A stretch of DNA of 18,674 bases from assembly GCA_028290225.1 (NCBI GenBank), contig JAQGKH010000106.1, positions 1 to 18,674 on the forward strand, written 5' to 3'. Under the pieces are notes generated by a model, which saw only the letters and a list, made by a program, of their open reading frames with translations, was not told the origin of the DNA and searched no databases. Of this stretch, positions 10,536-17,022 are shown piece by piece. Source of the DNA: Devosia sp. (lineage in GTDB: Bacteria; Pseudomonadota; Alphaproteobacteria; Rhizobiales; Devosiaceae). The number at the start of each line of letters is the position of its first letter. Positions within the stretch are counted from its first letter, which is position 1. Position numbers and translations under genes: made by a program.

Positions 10536-10559
10536 GCAAGGCACCTCACGGCGCCTTGC
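10536..10559. terminator. Inverted repeat between convergent genes
   Basis: GCAAGGC (10536-10542) and GCCTTGC (10553-10559) form a perfect 7-bp stem around 10 bases. It lies 78 bases after the glycoside hydrolase stop. There is no T-tract on either side, so intrinsic termination is not assured. Confidence 0.3.
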
Positions 10560-10569
10560 TCATCGCGGC

Positions 10570-10589
10570 GACGGCTGTTCCTTGCCGTC
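10570..10589 (-). terminator. Stem-loop directly after the second nucleoside hydrolase stop
   Basis: GACGGC (10570-10575) and GCCGTC (10584-10589) form a perfect 6-bp stem with an 8-base loop, abutting the TAA at 10590-10592 on the minus strand. The position fits the 3' end of that transcript, but no T-run follows. It may act as a 3' stabilising hairpin or a weak terminator between the convergent genes. Confidence 0.35.
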
Positions 10590-11546
10590 TTAGCTGGCAG
10601 CGGGCCGATAAGCGACCGACGCTTGATAAAGTGCGACCAGCCGCTCAATCTTGGCTTGTTCGATGATCGTCACCATGGGCGTGCCCAGTCGCCCGGATGG
10701 ATCGACCACCGTCATCCCGCGCGCGATCCCGGGTGCCAGCGCCACATCCATCGATGCACGGATGGTCTTGGTGACAATGCCCGGCTCGATCACGGCAGCG
10801 GCTGCCAGGGGGTCAACGAACCGGAAATGGTCCTCCCCGCCATAGCCGATATTGGTTTGGCGCGCATGGGTGGCCAAGGCCTGGGAAAACTGCTTTTCGA
10901 AGCAGTCCGGCAGCCCGGCAAACAGCGCGTCCACCTCTGCCCCGGTCATGTAATGGGTGACGCACGGCTCCCACGGCGCGACCAGCGTGTCGATCTCGGC
11001 TCCAAACACGATGGCGGCCGCCTCCGGGTCGGCATAGATATTGAATTCTGCGGCAGGGGTCGTGTTGCCGCGGCCATAAACCGTCGCCCCCATGATGGTC
11101 AGTTGCCCGATGCCGGCGATGATATCGGGCGCCAACCGCAAGGCTAGTGCCAGATTGGTCAGTGGCCCGATCATCAGGATATCGATCTTGTCGCCAGCCG
11201 CGGCCGCTTCGCGCAGGGTGGATACCAGAAAGCCCACGCCGTCTTGGCTGGCCGGCTCGGCCGATTGCGCCGGACGGGGGGCCCCACCCAGTCCGTCTTC
11301 GCCATGGATATATTTGGCATCGATAATGGCCTGCGTAAGCGGACGAGCTGCGCCTGCATGCACCGGCACATCGCCAACCCCGCCCACTGCGAGCACAGTG
11401 AGGATGTTGCGGGTGGCGGCTTCAAGCCCCACATTGCCGAACACCGTGGTTATGGCATCGGGGGTGCGGCCACCAGCAATCAGCATCAGCAGCGCCTGGG
11501 CGTCATCCACGCCACCATCTGTATCGAGAATAAGCTTGCGAACCAT
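10590..11546 (-). CDS. Nucleoside hydrolase family protein, atypical active site
   Basis: A 318-aa member of the inosine/uridine nucleoside hydrolase family. It keeps the metal-binding DTDGGVDD (residues 8-15), His81 in YIHGEDGLGG, IMGATVYGRGNTTPAAEFNIYADPEAA at 151-176 and the metal-ligand Asp245. The usual HDP motif reads VDP: Val244 replaces the His that normally protonates the leaving base. His240, four residues before, might compensate. The enzyme may therefore act on other substrates or by the IAG-type mechanism that does not need this His. The ATG at 11546 has a clear GGAAGG seven bases upstream. The frame stays open a further 423 bases upstream, but those codons do not look like the family and overlap another small gene. 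It shares the 161-176 block almost exactly with the hydrolase at 7483-8424. Confidence 0.9.
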   Translation of the reverse strand: MVRKLILDTDGGVDDAQALLMLIAGGRTPDAITTVFGNVGLEAATRNILTVLAVGGVGDVPVHAGAARPLTQAIIDAKYIHGEDGLGGAPRPAQSAEPASQDGVGFLVSTLREAAAAGDKIDILMIGPLTNLALALRLAPDIIAGIGQLTIMGATVYGRGNTTPAAEFNIYADPEAAAIVFGAEIDTLVAPWEPCVTHYMTGAEVDALFAGLPDCFEKQFSQALATHARQTNIGYGGEDHFRFVDPLAAAAVIEPGIVTKTIRASMDVALAPGIARGMTVVDPSGRLGTPMVTIIEQAKIERLVALYQASVAYRPAAS

Positions 11547-11627
11547 TATGCTACCTTCCGGGCCTCGTCGACGCGGCTCCTGGAATTCGTGTGAGTTGCG
11601 GAGTGTTCCCGCGGGACGGTGTCGAAC

Positions 11628-11691
11628 GATCTGCGCCAAGGCTGCCAGCTGGCCACCGGTTGATCCCGGTGAGGCAGCCATGGCGCAAATC
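11628..11691. repeat. Compound 64-nt inverted repeat (structured leader or ncRNA candidate)
   Basis: Nested arms pair perfectly: GAT (11628-11630) with ATC (11689-11691), TGCGCCA (11632-11638) with TGGCGCA (11681-11687), GGCTGCC (11640-11646) with GGCAGCC (11673-11679), and CACCGG (11654-11659) with CCGGTG (11666-11671). That gives 23 pairs, with two 1x1 mismatches, one 7/1 internal bulge and a 6-base loop. It lies about 80 bases upstream of the nucleoside hydrolase start on the minus strand, so it could be a structured 5' leader. It could equally be a small RNA or a degraded palindromic repeat. No T-run follows on either strand. Confidence 0.6.
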
Positions 11692-11841
11692 CCGCCTAGT
11701 GCCCGAATAAACCAGCAGCGTCCCGATGTCAGGTGTTTCCGAGTACCCGGCTTGCCGTGGCAGCAGCGATCAAGGCGGTCGCCTTGCGCCAGCGCGCGAC
11801 AAGCAACTCGACCAAACCTTCGGTCCCTGGCGGGCCGAATC

Positions 11842-11985
11842 TCAGGGAGAAGCTTCCGCTCCGCCTTCAAGCGTTTCTGGCTGCGCCACATCGCGTTGCG
11901 GGCCCGCCGAATTGAGCGAGCTGACCACCACTGCAGCCAGGGCAAGAACCACGAATATGGCAAGTGCAATTAGGATGTTTCTCAT
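11842..11985 (-). CDS. 47-aa single-pass membrane protein, uncharacterised
   Basis: The ATG at 11985 is preceded by a consensus AGGAGG four bases upstream, the strongest ribosome binding site in this part of the window. The product has a short basic start (MRN), one hydrophobic segment at about residues 4-23 (ILIALAIFVVLALAAVVVSS) and a hydrophilic, acidic, Pro/Gly-rich tail of about 24 residues ending in TLEGGAEASP. It is either a small inner-membrane protein or an exported peptide; there is no lipobox Cys. It is divergent from pstS and upstream of the nucleoside hydrolase on the same strand (295 bases apart). I recognise no family. Start signal and hydrophobic profile make it a credible gene despite its size. 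Confidence 0.6.
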   Translation of the reverse strand: MRNILIALAIFVVLALAAVVVSSLNSAGPQRDVAQPETLEGGAEASP

Positions 11986-12305
11986 CGGGCCTCCTGTCGC
12001 TCCCCTAACGAGCAAAGTGCCCCGCGGTTCAATTGCGCTCTTGTGTTAACGTCCACCCGCTCTGCGCGGCTTTAGGGATTGTCTCCGCCTCTTGACCCTC
12101 GCGACCCCTGCTAGATTTGGGCATGCCGAGTCCAATGCGTATTAATGGAACGGCAAAAAAATCAGTCACTTAGGCCGTCACAAAGATGTTGCATGCCGGT
12201 AATAAAACTGTCGCGACAGCTTCATAGGTTTGCTGGGTAACAGGGCGGCCCGGGCTTGCCGGATCGGCTAACGCAATCAGGACGACCTTTCGAAAAGAGA
12301 ACCAC
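11986..12305. other. Divergent intergenic region upstream of pstS
   Basis: This 320-base stretch has no convincing gene. It holds the ribosome binding site of the 47-aa membrane protein at its left end and a locally AT-rich tract at 12140-12230 containing the PHO box and a CTGTCGCGACAG palindrome. About 75 bases of leader follow before pstS. A TTGACC at 12092-12097 with TAGATT 14 bases later resembles a promoter with bad spacing. No intrinsic terminator is seen. Confidence 0.7.
12197..12214 (+). promoter_or_regulatory. PHO box (PhoB binding site) of the pst operon
   Basis: CGGTAATAAAACTGTCGC matches the PHO-box consensus CTGTCATA(A/T)A(A/T)CTGTCA(C/T) at 15 of 18 positions: two 7-base half-sites 11 bases apart with the typical AT spacer. 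Further weaker half-sites lie in the same 11-base phase at 12175 (CCGTCAC) and 12219 (GCTTCAT). PhoB-dependent promoters usually have the box in place of the -35; a weak -10-like CATAGG follows at 12223. The position, 92 bases before the pstS ATG with phoB in the same cluster, supports autoregulation under phosphate limitation. Confidence 0.7.
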
Positions 12306-13328
12306 ATGAAAACTGCACTCCTCACCAGTGCCGCAGCCATTGCGCTCATCGCCGGCTCCACTGCTGCCTTTGCCCAGTCGCGCGACACCATCCAGATTGC
12401 CGGCTCCTCGACCGTATTGCCGTTCGCGTCCATCGTTGCTGAAGAATTCGGAGCCGTGTTTCCCGAATTCAATACGCCAGTGGTTGGCTCGGGCGGCACC
12501 GGCGGTGGTCTCGCCCAGTTCTGCGAAGGCACTGGCGACAACACCATCGACATTGCCAATGCCTCGCGTCATATCCGTGATGGCGAGCGGGAAATCTGCA
12601 CCGCCGCTGGTGTGACCGACATCCGCGAAATCCAGTTTGGCTTTGACGGCATCGTCTTCGCCTCGGCCGCTTCGGGTCCGGACTTTGCCCTCACTCCCGT
12701 CCAGGTCTACAAGGCCATCGCCGCTCAGGTCGTGGTAGACGGCGAACTCGTCGACAATCCTTATACCAACTGGTCCGAGGTGGACGCCTCCCTGCCCGAC
12801 CAGCCGATCGCGCTGGCCGTTCCGGGCTCCAATCACGGCACCCGTGAAGTGTTCCAGGAACGCGTCGTCGGCGCTGGCTGTGAAGAAGCCGGCCTGCCCG
12901 AAGGGCTGAGCGAAGACGCGGTTGAAGCCGCTTGCACGACCTATCGTCAGGACGTGGTCACCGAAATCTCGGGCGACTACACCGAAACCCTGGCCCGCCT
13001 CAATTCCGATGCCAACACCGTCGGTGTCTTCGGTCTGTCCTTTTATGAGCAGAACACCGACACTCTCAAGGTTGCCACCGTCAACGGCGTTGTTCCCTCC
13101 AAGCAAAGCGTCGCCACCGGCGAATACCCCGTCAGCCGCCCCCTGTTCTTTTACGTCAAGGGCCAGCACATTGGCGTGATCCCCGGCATCGAGGACTATG
13201 TCGCATTCTTTCTGTCCGAAGCGATCTCGGGCGAAGGTGGCACGCTTGAAGCTGCCGGCCTGATCCCCCAGCCGGCCGACAAGACTGCCGAGGTTCTGGC
13301 CGCCTTCGAAGCCGGTCCGACCCAGTAA
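12306..13328 (+). CDS. pstS: Phosphate ABC transporter, periplasmic phosphate-binding protein
   Basis: PstS captures inorganic phosphate in the periplasm and delivers it to the PstC-PstA channel. The 340-aa precursor starts with a Sec signal peptide (MKTALLTSAAAIALIAGSTAAFA) that should be cut after AFA at residue 23. The mature part has phosphate-binding loops of this class, such as IQIAGSSTVLPFA at the start, GSGGTGGGLAQFCEGTGDNTIDIANASR, and GSNHGTREVF. It belongs to the longer, cysteine-containing PstS group rather than the E. coli-like one. The ribosome binding site is weak (AAGAGAA). It is first in the pst-pho cluster, downstream of the PHO box, and is followed by a stem-loop before pstC. 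Confidence 0.96.
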   Translation: MKTALLTSAAAIALIAGSTAAFAQSRDTIQIAGSSTVLPFASIVAEEFGAVFPEFNTPVVGSGGTGGGLAQFCEGTGDNTIDIANASRHIRDGEREICTAAGVTDIREIQFGFDGIVFASAASGPDFALTPVQVYKAIAAQVVVDGELVDNPYTNWSEVDASLPDQPIALAVPGSNHGTREVFQERVVGAGCEEAGLPEGLSEDAVEAACTTYRQDVVTEISGDYTETLARLNSDANTVGVFGLSFYEQNTDTLKVATVNGVVPSKQSVATGEYPVSRPLFFYVKGQHIGVIPGIEDYVAFFLSEAISGEGGTLEAAGLIPQPADKTAEVLAAFEAGPTQ

Positions 13329-13336
13329 CCGATCCG

Positions 13337-13362
13337 GCGGGCCGCTTTTCCGGGCGGCCTGC
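13337..13362 (+). terminator. Stem-loop in the pstS-pstC gap (leaky terminator or mRNA stabiliser)
   Basis: A 9-bp stem with one G-U pair (13337-13345 with 13354-13362) and an 8-base loop starts 9 bases after the pstS stop; TTCCTTTT follows. Such structures after the binding-protein gene of ABC operons commonly cause partial termination or protect the upstream mRNA, giving more PstS than permease. Here that is inference from position and shape. Confidence 0.55.
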
Positions 13363-13385
13363 TTCCTTTTCTGCGGGAGCCTTGC

Positions 13386-14762
13386 ATGAATTCCCTCGCC
13401 GTTGCTGCCCTGCTGCTGGTTCTGCTCGGCCTTGCCTATCAATCCGGCTGGTCCCGCAGCCGCGCTCTTGCAACAGTTGGTGGCCCCAAGGTTCATTCCC
13501 GTCCCCAATATCACGGCTCCTATGTCGCCATCTGGACCATGATGCCGGCGCTTGTCGTTCTGCTGCTCTGGGCCTGGCTGGGCGGCGAGCTGACGCACAA
13601 CCACATAACGGCGCAAATTCCCGCCGATACCCTGCAGGCGCTCGATCAAACCGCGCTCAATGCTGCCATCAACCGCATTCGCGCCATTGCTTCGGGTTTT
13701 GGCGTGGCCGGTGAAGTTGCCCCTTATGAACAAGCCGCCGGCGAAAGCCTGCGCAGCTTCCAGATGCTCACCGGAACCGGCGTGCTGCTGGTGGCGGCCT
13801 TGTGCGGCGGGGCGGCGCTGCTTTATGCGCGCGGCCGCATCACCGCCCGCCTGCGGGCCCGCAATGCCGTGGAGCGCGTCGTCAACATTGCGCTGCTGCT
13901 GTGCTCGGCGGTCGCCATCCTGACCACGCTTGGCATTGTCGCCTCCCTGCTGACCGAGGCACTCCGCTTTTTCACTTTCATCAATCCGCTGGATTTCTTT
14001 TTCGGCACCGTTTGGGCACCCAACAATGCGCCGACCGCCGGCAATTACGGGCGCTACGGGCTGTTGCCGCTCCTCGCCGGCACGCTGATGATCACCGCCA
14101 TTGCCATGCTGGTGGCCGTTCCCGTGGGCTTGATGGCGGCCATCTATCTCAGCCAATATGCGCCGCGCCGCTTGCGGGCCGTCGCCAAGCCGATGATCGA
14201 AATCCTCGCCGGCATTCCTACCATCGTGTTTGGCTTTTTCGCCCTCGTCACCGTGGGTCCATTCCTGCGCGATTTCGGACGGCTCGTCGGGCTCAACATC
14301 AATGCGACCAGCGCCCTCACTGCCGGCATCGTCATGGGGATCATGATCATCCCCTTTGTGTCCTCGCTCAGCGACGACATTCTCAATCAGGTTCCGCGCA
14401 CCCTGCGCGACGGCGCCTATGGGCTTGGCGCCACCCAGAGCGAAACCATTCGCAATGTGCTGCTGCCCGCCGCCCTCCCCGGCATTGTTGGCGCCTTCCT
14501 GCTGGCCGTCAGCCGCGCCGTGGGTGAAACCATGATCGTGGTGCTGGCGGCCGGCAACGCCCCGGTGCTGCGCGGCAATCCCTTCGAGCCGGTCGCGACC
14601 ATAACGGTGTCCATCGTCAACCAGCTCACTGGTGACACCGATTTTTCCGGCCCCCAATCCCTGGTGGGCTTCGCCCTGGGCCTGACCCTCTTTGTCATCA
14701 CGCTCGGTCTTAACATCTTCGCGCTCTACATCGTCCGCCGCTTCCGGGAGCAGTACGAATAA
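13386..14762 (+). CDS. pstC: Phosphate ABC transporter permease PstC (long form)
   Basis: An inner-membrane half of the phosphate channel. At 458 aa it is about 140 residues longer than E. coli PstC (319). The extra N-terminal part has hydrophobic segments at about 2-18, 47-66 and 128-148, with a hydrophilic region at about 70-125. The core permease (about 165-455) carries the EAA loop GAYGLGATQSETIRNVLLPAALPG at about 343-366, which docks onto PstB. The ATG at 13386 has GGGAG six bases upstream. It ends in TAATG, sharing one base with the pstA start, so translation is probably coupled. Long PstC forms are known in alphaproteobacteria. Confidence 0.94.
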   Translation: MNSLAVAALLLVLLGLAYQSGWSRSRALATVGGPKVHSRPQYHGSYVAIWTMMPALVVLLLWAWLGGELTHNHITAQIPADTLQALDQTALNAAINRIRAIASGFGVAGEVAPYEQAAGESLRSFQMLTGTGVLLVAALCGGAALLYARGRITARLRARNAVERVVNIALLLCSAVAILTTLGIVASLLTEALRFFTFINPLDFFFGTVWAPNNAPTAGNYGRYGLLPLLAGTLMITAIAMLVAVPVGLMAAIYLSQYAPRRLRAVAKPMIEILAGIPTIVFGFFALVTVGPFLRDFGRLVGLNINATSALTAGIVMGIMIIPFVSSLSDDILNQVPRTLRDGAYGLGATQSETIRNVLLPAALPGIVGAFLLAVSRAVGETMIVVLAAGNAPVLRGNPFEPVATITVSIVNQLTGDTDFSGPQSLVGFALGLTLFVITLGLNIFALYIVRRFREQYE

Positions 14763-16129
14763 TGGCCACCACCTCCGCCAGCACCTCGCCCCAGACGGCA
14801 CCGGAGCGCACCAGGCTGATCCGTGCCGGCCTGCGGCGGCGCCACCGCAGCGAGACCATTTTCCGGGGGCTGGGCATGGCCGCCATTGTTCTTGCCCTTG
14901 GCTTCGTGGTCCTGCTCTTTGTCGACGTCATTCGCAAAGGCGTGCCGGCTTTTGTGCAATCCAACCTGCACCTTGAGGTGTTTTTCGATCCGGCCGTCAT
15001 CAAAGTCGATCCCGCGCCCCAGACAGGGGATTTCGCCTCTCCCGCCGAGTTCCAGGCGGCGAGCCTGGCCTGGCAGCGCGACGTGGCACTGCTGAACTGG
15101 AACCGTATCATCGAGGCGTCCTTGCGCGCCAAGCTTCCCGCGAACACCCAGATCGATACGCGCGAGCTCCTGACCATTCCCGAAACCAATGCCCGCCACC
15201 AGGTGCGCGAGCTGTTCGTCGCCAATCCCGCCCTGCTGGGCCAGACCGTTCCGGTGGATGTGCTGGCCTCGGCCAACGCAGCCAACTGGATCAAGGGCAA
15301 TATCGACCGCTCCCTGGGTGACGCCCAGCAGCAGATGTCGCCGGCGGCGCGTGCAGTAATCGATGCGTTCGAGACGAGCGGCACGGTGTCCAACGGCTTT
15401 GCCTGGTCGCTGTTCACCAACGCGGACAGCCGCGCGGCACCTGCCGCCGCCGGCCTGCTCGGCGCCTTTATCGGCTCCCTTTACATGATGCTGATCGTGA
15501 TCGTGCTGGCCGTGCCGATTGGCGTGGCTGCCGCGATCTATCTCGAAGAGTTCGCGCCCAAGTCCCGGCTGACCGACTTCATCGAGGTCAACATCAACAA
15601 CCTGGCGGCAGTGCCGTCCATCGTGTTTGGTCTGCTGGGCGCGGCAGCCTTCATCAACTACCTGCATCTCCCCATCTCGGCCCCGCTGGTCGGCGGGCTG
15701 GTGCTGACGCTGATGACGCTGCCCACCATCATCATCGCCACGCGCGGCGCGCTGCTGGGTGTTTCGCCGGCCCTGCGCCAGGCGGCTCTTGGCATGGGCG
15801 CCAGCAAGACGCAGATGGTGTTCCACCACGTGCTTCCCGTCACCCTGCCCTCGATCCTGACCGCCACCATTCTGGGCGTCGCCCACGCCCTTGGCGAAAC
15901 CGCGCCATTGCTGCTGATCGGCATGAAGGCCTTTGTCGCCCAGGTCCCCGTCACCCCGCTCGACCAGGCAACAGCCCTGCCCGTGCAGATCTATCTGTGG
16001 CAGGGCAACGAGAACCGCAACTTCTTTGAACCCCGCACCGCGGCGGCGATCATGGTGCTGCTCGGCGTCATGATCCTGCTCAATGGCACGGCTATCTTCC
16101 TGCGCTCGCGCCTCGAAAAGCGCGTTTGA
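14762..16129 (+). CDS. pstA: Phosphate ABC transporter permease PstA, with DUF3333-type N-terminal domain
   Basis: The second membrane subunit of the phosphate channel, 455 aa against 296 in E. coli. One membrane segment (about 36-57) is followed by a hydrophilic, presumably periplasmic domain of about 170 residues (60-230), as in alphaproteobacterial PstA with DUF3333; I name that domain from architecture and context. The core permease runs from about 230 to 450 with the EAA loop RQAALGMGASKTQMVFHHVLPVTLPS. The ATG at 14762 overlaps the pstC stop by one base. The pstA stop is followed after 27 bases by pstB. Confidence 0.94.
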   Translation: MATTSASTSPQTAPERTRLIRAGLRRRHRSETIFRGLGMAAIVLALGFVVLLFVDVIRKGVPAFVQSNLHLEVFFDPAVIKVDPAPQTGDFASPAEFQAASLAWQRDVALLNWNRIIEASLRAKLPANTQIDTRELLTIPETNARHQVRELFVANPALLGQTVPVDVLASANAANWIKGNIDRSLGDAQQQMSPAARAVIDAFETSGTVSNGFAWSLFTNADSRAAPAAAGLLGAFIGSLYMMLIVIVLAVPIGVAAAIYLEEFAPKSRLTDFIEVNINNLAAVPSIVFGLLGAAAFINYLHLPISAPLVGGLVLTLMTLPTIIIATRGALLGVSPALRQAALGMGASKTQMVFHHVLPVTLPSILTATILGVAHALGETAPLLLIGMKAFVAQVPVTPLDQATALPVQIYLWQGNENRNFFEPRTAAAIMVLLGVMILLNGTAIFLRSRLEKRV

Positions 16130-16156
16130 TTGGCCAACGCAACAAGGACATCGAAA

Positions 16157-16993
16157 ATGGACATGCTTGCCGGTAAGGTTAAGTTGACCCAACAATCAGT
16201 GAACTCAGCCATGAACCCGACCGACGCGCTGGCCCGCCCTATTCGGCTCGAAGCGCGGGATGTAACCGTGCATTATGGTGCCAAGCAGGCCCTGTTCGGC
16301 ATCTCGATCGACATTCCTGACCGCGCCGTGACCTCGTTCATCGGCCCGTCCGGCTGCGGCAAGTCTACTTTCTTGCGCTGCATCAACCGCATGAACGACA
16401 CCATCGAGGGCGCCAGGGTCGGCGGCAGCATCAAGCTTGATGGCGAGGACATCTACGATCCATCCCTGGACGTCGTGGAACTGCGCGCCCGCATCGGCAT
16501 GGTGTTCCAGAAACCCAATCCCTTCCCCAAGTCCATCTATGAAAACGTGGCCTATGGCCCCAGGATTCATGGTCTGGCGCGCTCTAAATCCGATCTCGAC
16601 GAGATCGTCGTGTCGTCCCTGCGCAAGGCGGGTCTATTTGAAGAGGTCAAGGACCGGCTCAGCGAGCCCGGCACTGGCCTGTCGGGCGGCCAGCAACAGC
16701 GTTTGTGCATTGCGCGCGCCATCGCCGTTGGCCCTGAAGTGATCCTGATGGACGAGCCCTGCTCCGCGCTCGATCCTATCGCCACCGCCATCATCGAAGA
16801 GCTGATCGACGAGCTGCGCGAGAACTACACCATCGTCATCGTCACCCACTCCATGCAGCAGGCCGCCCGCGTCTCGCAAAAAACCGCCTTCTTCCACCTG
16901 GGCAAGCTGATCGAGGAAGGGGTGACCGAAGACATCTTCACCAACCCCGTCCACAAGCAGACCCAGGATTACATCATGGGCCGCATCGGCTGA
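16157..16993 (+). CDS. pstB: Phosphate ABC transporter ATP-binding protein
   Basis: The cytoplasmic ATPase that powers PstC-PstA, 278 aa. All ABC motifs are intact: Walker A GPSGCGKST (63-71), Q-loop GMVFQKPNPFPKS (about 114-126), signature LSGGQQQRLCIARA (from 175), Walker B VILMDEPCSALDP (from 195) and the H-loop His231 in VIVTHSM. I chose the ATG at 16157 because AAGGA lies 8 bases upstream; a TTG at 16130 would add nine residues directly after the pstA stop and is less likely. The first 30 residues precede the ABC core and are more variable. Confidence 0.97.
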   Translation: MDMLAGKVKLTQQSVNSAMNPTDALARPIRLEARDVTVHYGAKQALFGISIDIPDRAVTSFIGPSGCGKSTFLRCINRMNDTIEGARVGGSIKLDGEDIYDPSLDVVELRARIGMVFQKPNPFPKSIYENVAYGPRIHGLARSKSDLDEIVVSSLRKAGLFEEVKDRLSEPGTGLSGGQQQRLCIARAIAVGPEVILMDEPCSALDPIATAIIEELIDELRENYTIVIVTHSMQQAARVSQKTAFFHLGKLIEEGVTEDIFTNPVHKQTQDYIMGRIG

Positions 16994-17022
16994 CCCGCAG
17001 GCCCTAGCAAAAGGAAACGGCC

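Noticed and set aside
11606..11616. TTCCCGCGGGA near-palindrome upstream of the second nucleoside hydrolase
   Set aside because: Short GC-rich dyads are common at this base composition; there is no second copy to suggest an operator.
11547..11969. In-frame upstream extension of the second nucleoside hydrolase (to 11969)
   Set aside because: The extra 141 residues do not resemble the family, overlap the 47-aa gene and the inverted repeat, and the ATG at 11546 has a good GGAAGG at the right distance.
12092..12117. TTGACC ... TAGATT as a sigma70-type promoter for pstS
   Set aside because: The spacer is only 14 bases and it lies about 190 bases before the gene; the PHO-box promoter explains pstS better.
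12121..12198. GCATGCCG occurring twice (12121 and 12191) before pstS
   Set aside because: Eight bases, partly self-palindromic, with unrelated flanks; expected by chance.
12222..14801. Very long open frame (859 codons) on the minus strand opposite pstS and pstC
   Set aside because: The translation is rich in Gly, Asp, His, Arg and Gln with no domain, typical of the antisense of GC-rich genes whose strong codon bias removes stops. pstS and pstC on the plus strand are certain.
14726..16195. 489-codon open frame on the minus strand opposite pstA
   Set aside because: Same antisense artefact: repetitive Gly/Gln/His composition, no recognisable motif, and pstA is certain.
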